Assembly (NCBI RefSeq): GCF_003788585.1 | Contig: NZ_AYKG01000033.1 | Coordinates: 1 to 32,178, forward strand | Length of the DNA: 32,178 nucleotides | Origin: Salinisphaera japonica YTM-1 | Lineage (GTDB): Bacteria; Pseudomonadota; Gammaproteobacteria; Nevskiales; Salinisphaeraceae | Reading direction: 5' to 3' | Shown here: positions 21,354 through 29,605 of the stretch, piece after piece | How the letters are laid out: each line of letters opens with the position of its first letter | Position numbering within the stretch: the stretch's first letter is position 1 | Program-made: the position numbers and the translations under genes | Notes under the pieces: model-generated | Databases searched by the model: none | Told to the model about the DNA's origin: nothing | The model's input: the letters and a program-made list of their open reading frames with translations, nothing else

Positions 21354-23315
21354 TCAGGCCGAGGCCGGTTCCGAGACGATCACGACCAGTCGGTCGGCCG
21401 CGGTGAGCCGGCGCTTGGCACCGCGATCGATCGGGTTCAGATCGGCCTGCCAGCCGCGCGACGAGTCGTGCAGCGTGCCCAGCAGAATCTCGCCCGCGGC
21501 GGCAGCGCGTGCGGCCAGTTCGTCGAAGCTGGCCTCGTAGTCGGAGGCGCCGGGGGCCACGGCCGGGCGCATGGCCACCTCGGCGCCGTGTGCGCCGAAG
21601 ATATCCTCGATCACCCAATGCAGCTCGCGCCGCAGGGCCACCTGAGTGAGCAGGTTGGACTGAATCACCGGCGAGACCAGGCACTCGGCCTGTGGGTCCT
21701 CGAACAGCGATACGTTGTCTTCATCCATTGTCTCGACGATGAGCGTGGGCTTGGCCCCGACCGCCGAAAGCGCGCGCTTGACCACCAGATCGGAGAGCAA
21801 CAGGCGCGCGTCAGCCGCCTCGGCCGAACCCAGCCAGTCGCTGGCCACGAGAATGACGGTGTCGTAGGCCACCAGATCCAGGCGCGAGAGCTGGGCATAA
21901 GAGGTGACCACGAACTCGTGGTGCGTCAACGCCAAATGCTGGATATCGATGCCGCGCTGGGCCAGCAGCGCCTCGCGCTCGGCGATCGGCAACAGCGAAC
22001 AGACATCGATTGTGGTGTGCTCGCCGGTCAGCGAATCGAATTCCTTGAGCAGGGACGGCAGCTTCTGGTTCCAGCCCAGCACCAGCACGCGACGCGACCG
22101 GATCGTGGCATGCGGCGCCGCCACGGGCGCCGAATCGCGCGCGGCCAGGCGGGCCGGCTCGCCCGCGGGCTCACAGTCGTCATAGCCACGGGCGATGAGC
22201 GCCAGGCGGTCACCGGCCTCGACCACGAGATCATCATCGTCATACAAGGCAAAGAAGCGCCCGCCACGAGCCACGCCGATCAGAATCGCCGTGGGATAAC
22301 AGCCGGCCAGCATGGATAGCGGCTGGCCGATCTGGGCGCTGGTCGGTTCGGGCACGAACAGCCGATTGGCATCGGCCTGGTCGTGGCCGGCCAACAATTC
22401 GTTATAAACCTCAGCCAGACCCGGATAGCGAGTGTTCTGAACGATCAGGCGCGCGATGATTTCGGCCGTGCCGATGATCTCGGCCGGGCCGGGGTAAGCC
22501 TGGCGCGCGGTTTCCAGCAGATCGGCATCGAAGATTTCGGCCACGATCAAGGGCAGATCGGCCGGCTCAACGTCGTCGCTGGCCGAGGCCGCGCTCATCA
22601 GGGTCTTGATGGTGCGCTCGTCCGGCGCCCCGCCGGCATCGAACTCGGCGGCCGGCAGCACGATGGCACCAGCGTGGGCATAGTCGACGCGCTTGAGGTG
22701 CTCGGTGCGTAGCGCGCTGCCCGAGCGCAGGATGATCTGGCGGCGCCGATAACGCCGGCCCAGCACGTCGCGCAGCTCGGCGGTCAAGGCCGGCGAGACC
22801 TTCTGGGCCAGCACCACGACAGTCAACCGCTTGGCTCCGCGGGCCCGCAGGAACCGGGCCACCCGGCCTTCGGCCACCAGCAGCTGCTCGACCATTTCGG
22901 CCGTGCGGTTGTTCCAGCCCAGAATCAGCAGATGATCGTTCTTGGCGATCGGCGTATAGCCGGCCTCCAGAGTCTCGATAGTGTCATCCAGCCACTGGGT
23001 CATGGTCGCAATCAGCGCGCCCACGAACAGCACCACGCCCAGTACCGTCAGCGTGGTCGATATGGTGCGTAGCCATACCCCTTCATCATCGCCCAGATAG
23101 CCGGAATCGGTCAGGCGCAGAAAGGCCCACCACATCGCAGCCCCGCGATCGCCGTAGTCGGCCCGCGGCAATACGGCATAAGCGATCAAGCCCGCCACCA
23201 CGGCGATCAACACCATCGCAAGGGCAATCACGATCAAGCGCGAAAGCGTGCCCCGCACGATGAACTGTTCGAGCTGGAAACGGACCAGCTCAATGCCGCG
23301 ACGAAGAAATTTCAT
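21354..23315 (-). CDS. CASTOR/POLLUX-like ion channel with two NAD-binding-type RCK domains
   Basis: A 653-aa membrane channel. Two N-terminal hydrophobic helices (about 26-50 and 84-108) flank a pore loop with FLRLTDSGYLGDDEG (about 65-79). This matches the plant CASTOR pore (ADSGNHAD followed by EG) rather than the potassium TVGYGD filter. Two Rossmann-like regulatory domains follow, starting HLLILGWNNRTAEMVEQL (about 128) and RRVLVLGWNQKLPSLLKEF (about 400). Plant CASTOR is a nuclear-envelope cation channel; the bacterial members are little studied, so ion selectivity here is unknown. It lies 56 bp downstream of recG on the same strand and convergent with comF. Confidence 0.82.
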   Translation of the reverse strand: MKFLRRGIELVRFQLEQFIVRGTLSRLIVIALAMVLIAVVAGLIAYAVLPRADYGDRGAAMWWAFLRLTDSGYLGDDEGVWLRTISTTLTVLGVVLFVGALIATMTQWLDDTIETLEAGYTPIAKNDHLLILGWNNRTAEMVEQLLVAEGRVARFLRARGAKRLTVVVLAQKVSPALTAELRDVLGRRYRRRQIILRSGSALRTEHLKRVDYAHAGAIVLPAAEFDAGGAPDERTIKTLMSAASASDDVEPADLPLIVAEIFDADLLETARQAYPGPAEIIGTAEIIARLIVQNTRYPGLAEVYNELLAGHDQADANRLFVPEPTSAQIGQPLSMLAGCYPTAILIGVARGGRFFALYDDDDLVVEAGDRLALIARGYDDCEPAGEPARLAARDSAPVAAPHATIRSRRVLVLGWNQKLPSLLKEFDSLTGEHTTIDVCSLLPIAEREALLAQRGIDIQHLALTHHEFVVTSYAQLSRLDLVAYDTVILVASDWLGSAEAADARLLLSDLVVKRALSAVGAKPTLIVETMDEDNVSLFEDPQAECLVSPVIQSNLLTQVALRRELHWVIEDIFGAHGAEVAMRPAVAPGASDYEASFDELAARAAAAGEILLGTLHDSSRGWQADLNPIDRGAKRRLTAADRLVVIVSEPASA

Positions 23316-23371
23316 GGGCCGAATATTCTTAAATGACAGGCTCGAGCTTAACCCGGGCCCGACAGCAACGC

Positions 23372-25501
23372 TTAGACTTGGGCGTAATTCTCTGCCGCAC
23401 TTGTCCAGCGCGTGATGAGCGCATCGGCCTCGCGTGGGTGATAGGCCAGTACGTCATCGGCCACGGCGAGTGCGGCCTCGGCCAGATCGGCGTCGCGCAC
23501 CAGATCGGCGATACGAAACGTCGCGGCCCCGGTCTGGCGCGTGCCCAGCACTTCGCCCGGCCCGCGCAGATCGAGATCGGCCCGGGCGATGGCGAACCCG
23601 TCGTTGGTGCCCCGCAACGCCGACAGGCGCGACCGCGCGGTATCGGATAACGGCGCCTTGTAGAGCAGCACACAGTGGCTGGCCACCGAGCCGCGCCCAA
23701 CGCGCCCGCGCAACTGGTGCAGCTGGGCCAGGCCCAGGCGCTCGGCGTTTTCGATGATCATGAGCGAGGCATTGGGCACGTCCACGCCGACCTCGATGAC
23801 GGTTGTGGCCACCAGCACATCGATATCCCCGGCCTTGAAGGCATTCATGGCCTTGGCTTTCTCCGCGGCCTTCATGCGCCCGTGTACCAATGAAACCCGC
23901 ACGCCCAGCAACGCATCGGCCAGGGCCTCGGCGGCAGCCTCGGCGGCCTGGGCCTCGAGTTTCTCCGAGGCCTCGATCAGCGTACAGACCCAATACACCT
24001 GGCGCCCGTCGGCCACGGCCTGGCCGATCCGGGCGATCACCTCATCGCGACGGGTGTTGGGGATCGCCACGGTCTTGATCGGGGTACGCCCGGGCGGCAG
24101 CTCGTCGATCACCGAGGTATCCAGATCGGCATAGGCCGACATGGCCAAGGTGCGCGGGATCGGCGTGGCGGTCATGATCAGCTGATGTGCCGTGGTGGCC
24201 GCCCGTCCTTTCTTGGCGGCCTTGTTACGCAGCGCCAGACGTTGATCCACGCCGAAGCGATGCTGTTCGTCGATGACGGCCAGGCCCAGCGCGCCGAAGA
24301 CCACCGATGCCTGAAACAACGCATGGGTGCCCACGATCACACCGGGCCGGCCGGCCTCGATCGCCTCGCGGGCGGCCTCGTCGTGTTTCTTCTTGCCGGT
24401 AAGCAGCCAGACCGGCACGTCCAGGGGCGCCAGCCAGCCGGTCAGCGCGGCGTGATGCTGCTCGGCCAGCAGCTCGGTGGGCGCCATGAACGCGCCCTGC
24501 CAGGCATTATCCACGGCCGTGAGCAGCGCCGCGGCGGCCACCACGGTCTTGCCCGAGCCCACGTCGCCCTGCACCAGACGCAGCATGGGAGCAGCGGCCG
24601 ACATATCGGCCAGAATCTCGCCGATCACACGGCGCTGGGCACCGGTGGGCGAAAACCCCAGGCCCTCGAACAACGGCGCCAGGCCACGCCCGGCATCACG
24701 CATGGCCGGCGCCTTGTCGGCACGGATCTGGCGTCGGCGGGCCCGCAGGCCCAGCTGATGGCCCAGCAGCTCCTCGAAGGCCAGGCGCCGACAAGCCGGA
24801 TCATTGCCTTCGATAAGCGCGGCCAGATCGGCATCCACCGGCGGGCGATGGATCCGCTCGACGGCCTGACGCGCGGTCATGGCCAATGCCGGCCCGCTCA
24901 AGTCACGCGGCAGGATTTCGGGCCAGAAATCATCGCGTGCCATCAGGGCCAGCGTCTGATCGGCCATGTCACGCAGGCGGGCCTGGGTCACGCCCGACGC
25001 GGTGGGATAGATCGCCAGCAGCTGCGGGGTGATCGCATGGCCGGCGGCCGCGTCCGCGACCACCTCGATCTCGGGGTGGACCATTTCCAGCTGGTAGCCG
25101 GCCATGCGCGGCTCGCCGAACACTCGCAGCCAGGCCCCGGGTGCCAGCCGTGCCTGCTGACCCGAGCCGAAATGAAAGAACCGCAGGCCCAACCAGGCGC
25201 TGCCGTCCGAGGCCGAGACCATCAGACTGCGACGCCGGCCCATGCGCACCTCGGCATGCTCGACGCGCACGACCACCAGCGCCGGCGTCTGTGGCAACAA
25301 CTCGGCCAGCGGGGTGATGCGCGTGCGGTCTTCATAGCGGCTCGGGCGATGCAGTAATACATCGCCAACCGCATGAATACCCAGCCCGGCCAGACGTTCA
25401 GCAACCTTGGGCCCCACGCCGGACAGCCGGCGTACCGGCGCGTCCGCCGTCAAGCCGGGCGCCGCTGACGCCACCGCTTCAGTCGACGACGAGGATGGCA
25501 T
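23372..25501 (-). CDS. recG: ATP-dependent DNA helicase RecG
   Basis: Branch-migrating helicase that regresses stalled forks and processes Holliday junctions. From ATG 25501 it is 709 aa (E. coli 693). The N-terminal wedge/OB region begins VRRLSGVGPKVAERLAGLGI and LLHRPSRYEDRT. The helicase core has Walker A QGDVGSGKTVVAA, box DEQHRFGV, MTATPIPRTLA, TTVIEVGVDVPNA and QLRGRVGRG. The C-terminal LDLRGPGEVLGTRQTG is the family motif. The chosen start overlaps the ridA stop by 23 nt; the open frame runs further to 25573 but that part lies inside ridA. It sits in the spoT-ridA-recG order seen in many relatives. Confidence 0.96.
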   Translation of the reverse strand: MPSSSSTEAVASAAPGLTADAPVRRLSGVGPKVAERLAGLGIHAVGDVLLHRPSRYEDRTRITPLAELLPQTPALVVVRVEHAEVRMGRRRSLMVSASDGSAWLGLRFFHFGSGQQARLAPGAWLRVFGEPRMAGYQLEMVHPEIEVVADAAAGHAITPQLLAIYPTASGVTQARLRDMADQTLALMARDDFWPEILPRDLSGPALAMTARQAVERIHRPPVDADLAALIEGNDPACRRLAFEELLGHQLGLRARRRQIRADKAPAMRDAGRGLAPLFEGLGFSPTGAQRRVIGEILADMSAAAPMLRLVQGDVGSGKTVVAAAALLTAVDNAWQGAFMAPTELLAEQHHAALTGWLAPLDVPVWLLTGKKKHDEAAREAIEAGRPGVIVGTHALFQASVVFGALGLAVIDEQHRFGVDQRLALRNKAAKKGRAATTAHQLIMTATPIPRTLAMSAYADLDTSVIDELPPGRTPIKTVAIPNTRRDEVIARIGQAVADGRQVYWVCTLIEASEKLEAQAAEAAAEALADALLGVRVSLVHGRMKAAEKAKAMNAFKAGDIDVLVATTVIEVGVDVPNASLMIIENAERLGLAQLHQLRGRVGRGSVASHCVLLYKAPLSDTARSRLSALRGTNDGFAIARADLDLRGPGEVLGTRQTGAATFRIADLVRDADLAEAALAVADDVLAYHPREADALITRWTSAAENYAQV

Positions 25502-25868
25502 CGGCCTCGACGGCTGCGTTCTTGGGCAGGGCGGCCACGCCGATCGCGGCGCGCGACGGATAAGGCGCATCAAAACGCGCGGCCATGACCTCGTTGACGA
25601 CGCCGAACTGGGCCATGTCGGTCAGGTACAGGCCGACCCGCACCGCGTGCTGCGGCCCGGCACCGGCGGCCTTGGCCACGACCATGAGGTTATCGAAGAC
25701 CTGCTCGACCTGAGCCTTGAAATCGCCTTCGACCAGCTCGCCGGTGGCCGGATCCAGCGGAATCTGGCCGGAAATATACACCGTGTCACCGACCTTCACG
25801 GCCTGAGAATACGGGCCGATCGCCGAGGGGGCAGCATCGGAATGGATGATCTCGCGCGTGCTCGTCAT
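25479..25868 (-). CDS. ridA: RidA family reactive enamine/imine deaminase
   Basis: Hydrolyses 2-aminoacrylate and related enamines/imines made by PLP enzymes such as threonine dehydratase. It is 129 aa with the usual family length. Active-site Arg106 (YPSRAAIGV) and Glu121 (AAVEADAI) are present, with the IGPYSQAVKVGDTVYISGQI and DPATGELV signature. ATG 25868 follows CCCGGAGCC, a reasonable ribosome site. It lies 77 bp after spoT and overlaps recG. Confidence 0.96.
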   Translation of the reverse strand: MTSTREIIHSDAAPSAIGPYSQAVKVGDTVYISGQIPLDPATGELVEGDFKAQVEQVFDNLMVVAKAAGAGPQHAVRVGLYLTDMAQFGVVNEVMAARFDAPYPSRAAIGVAALPKNAAVEADAILVVD

Positions 25869-25945
25869 ACGGGCTCCGGGACTTGAAAGACACTGTATTT
25901 TTACACACCCGCTCAGCGTCGTCTCGTCCGTAACCGCATCGGGTT

Positions 25946-28105
25946 TCAGCTGCGCTCGATGCTCTCGACCTCGGGGATCCGGCGCACGCGGCGGATCACG
26001 TTGGCCAGGTGGTGTCGGTCACGCACGCCGATCAGGAACCGGATGGTCAGCAATGCCCCGCCCCGCTCCGGGAAATTGACGTTCTCGATATTGGCATCGG
26101 CGTCAGCAAAACGGGCCGACAGGCTGGCCAGCAGACCGCGCTTGTTGGCCGCGGTCACGCGCAGCTCGACTTCGTACTCGCCGGCCACGTGCGCGTCCCA
26201 GGTCAGCTCCACGCGGTCGTTGGAGGCCGTGCGCCGCGCGGAATAGGCACAGCCGGTGCGATGCACCACCAGCCCGCGCCCCACGCTGGCCTGGCCGTGG
26301 ATGGCATCGCCGGGCACCGGGTGACAGCACTTGGCGAACTCCACGACCAGCCCTTCCGTGCCCTGCACGGCCAAGGGCTTGGCCCGCTTGCCCGAGGCCA
26401 CGGGGGTATCCCCGCTCAGGAAATGCCGGGAAACGAGCGGGGCCAGGCGTCGCCCGAGACCAATGGCCGAATACAGCGCCGGCAGGCTGGCCTCGTCCAT
26501 CTCGGCCAGGCCACGATCGATATCGGCTCTCGAGAGTCGGCGCAGCGACAGGCCCAGATCGGCCAGTGATTTCTCAAGCAGCCGCTCGCCCAGCTCCTGG
26601 GCCTTGTCGTCACGCTGGTGTTTCAGATAGTTGCGCACGCCGGCCCGGGCCTTGCCGGTCTTCAAGAAATGCAGCCAGGCCGCGTTCGGCCGAGCGTGCT
26701 TGGCGGTGATGATCTCGACCGTCTGACCGGATTCGAGCTTGTTGTTCAGCGGCGCCAGATGGCCGTCGACGCGCGCGGCCACACAGCGATTGCCCAGCTC
26801 GGTATGCACGGCATAGGCGAAATCGACACAGGTCGCGCCCTTGGACAGACGAATGATCTTGCCCTTGGGCGTGAAGACATAGACCTCGTCGGGAAACAGG
26901 TCCATGCGCAGGGAATCGACGAAGTTGACCGAGTCGCGCTCGTCCTCGTGCAGATCGGCCAGATGGCCCAACCATTCCTCGGCGTCCAGCGTGCCCAGCC
27001 GGCCGGCCGACTCGCCCAGTTTGTACTGCCAGTGGGCGGCGATACCGGCCTCGGCGATCTGGTCCATCTCGCGGGTGCGGATCTGGACCTCGAACTTGAT
27101 ACCGCCCCGTGCCATGACCGTGGTATGCAGCGACTGATAGCCGTTCAACTTCGGGTTGGCGATGTAGTCGTTGAACTGGTCGGAGATCGGCCGGTAGCGA
27201 TGATGCACGATGCCCAGCACGCGATAGCACTCGTCCACGGAGCCCACGATGATGCGCACGCCGTAGAGATCGAAAACATCGAGAAAACGTCGATGTTTTT
27301 CGCGCATCTTGCGATAGATGCTGTAGAGATTCTTGCGCCGGCCGCGCACGGCCGCGGTCAGCCCTTCGGCGGCGACCGAACGCGACAGGGTTTCCTCGAT
27401 CTCGCGCAGCAGGCTGCGCCGGTCGCCGGCAATCGAGCGGCTGGCCTTGAGCAACACCTCGTAGCGCCGCGGATAGAGATTGGCAAAGCCTTTCTCCTCC
27501 AGCTCGGTGCGCATGCTGTTGATCCCCAGGCGCCGGGCGATCGGCGCGTAGATCTCCAGCGTTTCACGGGCGATCTGGGCGCGCTTGCGCGGGTTCTGGC
27601 CATCCAGCGTTCGCATGTTGTGCATGCGATCGGCCAGCTTGACCAGAATCACGCGGATATCGCGCGTCATGGCCAGCATCAGCTTGCGAAACGATTCGGC
27701 GCTGGCCTCCTGACGACTATGGAACTGGGCCTTGTCGAGCTTGGACACCCCCTCGACCAGATGCGCGACCTCGGTGCCGAACCGCCGGGCAACCTCGTCG
27801 TAGGCCGAATCCGTGTCCTCGATCACGTCATGCAGGATCGCGGCCATGAGCGTGGTCGCATCCAGGCGCATCTCGGCCAGAATACGAGCGACAGCCAGCG
27901 GGTGATAGATATACGGCTCGCCGGTCTTTCGGAACTGGCCGCGATGCTGTTTCTCGCCGTAGGCATGCGCGGCGCGCACCTGCACGATGCCCGGCGCGGG
28001 CATATAACCCTCCAGGTGCTCGGCCAGCGCGTCGATACCGTACTCACGCGAAATACGCGACGTGCGGATCTTGCTCTGCAGACGGGTCAGGCCACCGATT
28101 TCCAT
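25946..28105 (-). CDS. spoT: Bifunctional (p)ppGpp synthetase/hydrolase, SpoT-type
   Basis: Controls the stringent-response alarmone. It is 719 aa (E. coli SpoT 702). Domain order: HD hydrolase (HPLAVARI, His92-Asp93 in ILHDVIEDT, KLADRMHNMRTL), synthetase (Asp279 in FDLYGVRIIV, NGYQSLHTTV 321-330, Glu339 in EVQIRT), TGS (DEVYVFTPKGKII), helical/zinc-finger region (FAKCCHPVPGDAI) and C-terminal ACT domain (VTAANKRGLLASLSARFAD). The hydrolase looks intact. In the synthetase loop, residues 310-313 read QFND where bifunctional enzymes have RxKD and RelA has ExDD. The ATG 28105 has no strong ribosome site; a later ATG (residue 35) would match the length of the E. coli N-terminus better. Unlike E. 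coli, rpoZ is separated by 511 bp with a terminator. Confidence 0.94.
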   Translation of the reverse strand: MEIGGLTRLQSKIRTSRISREYGIDALAEHLEGYMPAPGIVQVRAAHAYGEKQHRGQFRKTGEPYIYHPLAVARILAEMRLDATTLMAAILHDVIEDTDSAYDEVARRFGTEVAHLVEGVSKLDKAQFHSRQEASAESFRKLMLAMTRDIRVILVKLADRMHNMRTLDGQNPRKRAQIARETLEIYAPIARRLGINSMRTELEEKGFANLYPRRYEVLLKASRSIAGDRRSLLREIEETLSRSVAAEGLTAAVRGRRKNLYSIYRKMREKHRRFLDVFDLYGVRIIVGSVDECYRVLGIVHHRYRPISDQFNDYIANPKLNGYQSLHTTVMARGGIKFEVQIRTREMDQIAEAGIAAHWQYKLGESAGRLGTLDAEEWLGHLADLHEDERDSVNFVDSLRMDLFPDEVYVFTPKGKIIRLSKGATCVDFAYAVHTELGNRCVAARVDGHLAPLNNKLESGQTVEIITAKHARPNAAWLHFLKTGKARAGVRNYLKHQRDDKAQELGERLLEKSLADLGLSLRRLSRADIDRGLAEMDEASLPALYSAIGLGRRLAPLVSRHFLSGDTPVASGKRAKPLAVQGTEGLVVEFAKCCHPVPGDAIHGQASVGRGLVVHRTGCAYSARRTASNDRVELTWDAHVAGEYEVELRVTAANKRGLLASLSARFADADANIENVNFPERGGALLTIRFLIGVRDRHHLANVIRRVRRIPEVESIERS

Positions 28106-28139
28106 AGCATCGAGACTACTGTGTATTGGGCCAGCCGGC

Positions 28140-28525
28140 GAGCACCGGGCTTCGTTGCTTTATTCATCCGCGAATGAACGCCAATAAACACGAATGAATA
28201 CAGACGATCATCCGCAGATTACGCAGATTTCACAGATTGAAAGACAGATTGGTTGCGCTTCGAGTCATGAGCCGAGTTCGACGAACCAAGAGCCGGCCGC
28301 CCTGAAAATCAATCCGCATCATCAGCGTCGAGCGAGCATCGGGCTTCGTTACTTGGCCCGTCCGCAAATAAACGCAAATAAACGCGAATGAATACGGACA
28401 GATTAATTGAACCTTGAGTCATGAATCGAGTTCGACGACTCGAGAGCCGGCTGCTCGGTAAGTCAATCTGCGTCATCTGCGTAATCTGCGGATTGTCTTG
28501 CTTTTCATTGGCGTGCATTCGCGGA
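28140..28525. repeat. Duplicated inverted-arm repeat between rpoZ and spoT
   Basis: The gap 28106-28616 is filled by this element and a terminator. A reverse arm lies at 28167-28245 and a forward arm at 28463-28525. Between them is a second, shortened reverse arm (28361-28412). Two direct duplications show how it arose: GAGCACCGGGCTTCGTT at 28140 is repeated as GAGCATCGGGCTTCGTT at 28334, and GAGTCATGAGCCGAGTTCGA at 28262 recurs diverged at 28416. The shift drops from 194 to 154 bp because the second copy lacks most of the ATCCGCAGATTACGCAG block. No protein gene is seen. Confidence 0.8.
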
Positions 28526-28563
28526 CCGTCCAGAAGAACGCGCCCGCCAACCCGCCAGGCACA

Positions 28564-28592
28564 AAAAAGCCGCGAGCGTGTCGCGGCTTTTT
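28564..28592 (-). terminator. Intrinsic terminator after rpoZ
   Basis: A perfect 12-bp stem (AAAAAGCCGCGA / TCGCGGCTTTTT) with a 5-nt loop lies 24 nt past the rpoZ stop. On the minus strand the GC-rich stem is followed by a run of T residues, the standard Rho-independent form. It is nearly symmetric and could also work on the plus strand, where no gene approaches. It should end the yicC-gmk-rpoZ transcript before spoT. Confidence 0.9.
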
Positions 28593-28616
28593 GCTGGCCG
28601 GCGTCGAGCGCCCTGC

Positions 28617-28928
28617 CTATTCGTCGCTATCAGCGGCCGGTTTTTTCTTGACCTCGTCGGCGACGAAGTCGTCCTCGCTGGGCTCGGCCGGACGCGGGGC
28701 CTCCATGCTGGAGGACACCGGCGGCAGCTCGGGCTCGTCCAGGATGTCTTTCGAGATCAGGCCTTCGGCGATCTCGCGCAGCGCCATGACGGAGGGCTTG
28801 TCATCTTCCCATTCGAGCTGCGACACCGCGCCACGCGCAAGCTGTCGGGCCCGCTTGGAAGCAATGGCCGCCAGTTCGAACTTATTGGTTACATGATCGA
28901 GACAATCTTCGACGGTCACACGCGCCAT
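28617..28928 (-). CDS. rpoZ: RNA polymerase omega subunit
   Basis: Small subunit that helps fold and assemble the beta-prime subunit; in E. coli it contributes to one ppGpp site. It is 103 aa (E. coli 91). The N-terminal [20 protein letters not shown] and ASKRARQL are the omega signature, followed by [15 protein letters not shown]. The C-terminus is a longer acidic/Pro-rich tail ending [13 protein letters not shown] 28928 follows GTGAGGTAG. It is 65 bp after gmk. Confidence 0.96.
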   Translation of the reverse strand: MARVTVEDCLDHVTNKFELAAIASKRARQLARGAVSQLEWEDDKPSVMALREIAEGLISKDILDEPELPPVSSSMEAPRPAEPSEDDFVADEVKKKPAADSDE

Positions 28929-28993
28929 GGCGTTCTACCTCACTAAATCCAGCGCAATCCGACAGTATAGCCGCGTGATGCGCGCCTGGCCAG

Positions 28994-29605
28994 TCATGCA
29001 GAGCGCGCCGTGCCCTCGAAGATCGCCTGCAGCTCGGCCAGCGCATGCTCGAACGCGTCGTTGACGATCTGATGATCATAATCGCCGGCCCGCGCCATTT
29101 CATCGTCGGCCTCGGCCAGACGCTTGGTGATCGCGGCCTCGTCATCCGAGGCCCGTGAGCGCAGGCGCCGCTCCAGCTCTTGCCGAGACGGCGGGCTGAT
29201 GAAGATGGTGACGGCATCCGGGGCGCGCGCACGAACCTGCTCGGCGCCCTGCCAGTCGATATCCAGGATCACATCCTGACCGGCCGCCAGCCAGCGTTCG
29301 GTTTCGGCCTTCGACGTGCCGTAATAGCGATCAAAGACGCGTGCATGCTCCAGAAACGCTGCGTCGGCGATCATCTGCTTGAAGCCGTTCATGCTCACGA
29401 AGTGATAATCCACCCCGTCGCGCTCGCCCTCGCGCGGGTCTCGCGTGGTGTAGGACACCGAAAACCGGGCGGTTCGGCCCTTGGCGGCCAGGCGCTCGAT
29501 CAGCGCGCGCGTCAGACTGGTCTTGCCGCCGCCCGAGGGGGCAGAGATGACATAGAGCTGGCCCGGGGCGGGTGGCTGGTTTTTCTTGTCGGACACGGTG
29601 TTCAC
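28994..29605 (-). CDS. gmk: Guanylate kinase
   Basis: Phosphorylates GMP to GDP, feeding GTP and ppGpp pools. It is 203 aa (E. coli 207). The P-loop is APSGGGKTSL; the GMP-binding SYTTRDPREGERDGVDYHFV and DIDWQGAEQVR follow. The start is assigned to GTG 29605 because it overlaps the yicC stop as GTGA and gives the family length. The frame stays open to 29914, but that part is an antisense-free shadow inside yicC. Co-transcription with yicC and rpoZ is likely. Confidence 0.95.
   Translation of the reverse strand: MNTVSDKKNQPPAPGQLYVISAPSGGGKTSLTRALIERLAAKGRTARFSVSYTTRDPREGERDGVDYHFVSMNGFKQMIADAAFLEHARVFDRYYGTSKAETERWLAAGQDVILDIDWQGAEQVRARAPDAVTIFISPPSRQELERRLRSRASDDEAAITKRLAEADDEMARAGDYDHQIVNDAFEHALAELQAIFEGTARSA

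Noticed and set aside
25893-25908. LexA-box-like CTGTATTTTTACACAC upstream of ridA-recG.
   Set aside because: The right half lacks the required ACAG end and recG is not a usual SOS gene; likely chance in a T-rich stretch.
26618-28177. Long plus-strand open frame of 519 codons opposite spoT, and similar long antisense frames opposite coxB, cysI, recG, bioB and ctaB.
   Set aside because: Frame is the mirror of a well-conserved gene in GC-rich DNA; composition is low-information and no family signature is visible.
28140-28525. Repeat cluster considered as a CRISPR array.
   Set aside because: Units are inverted, of unequal length, diverged, and without regular unique spacers; no cas genes.
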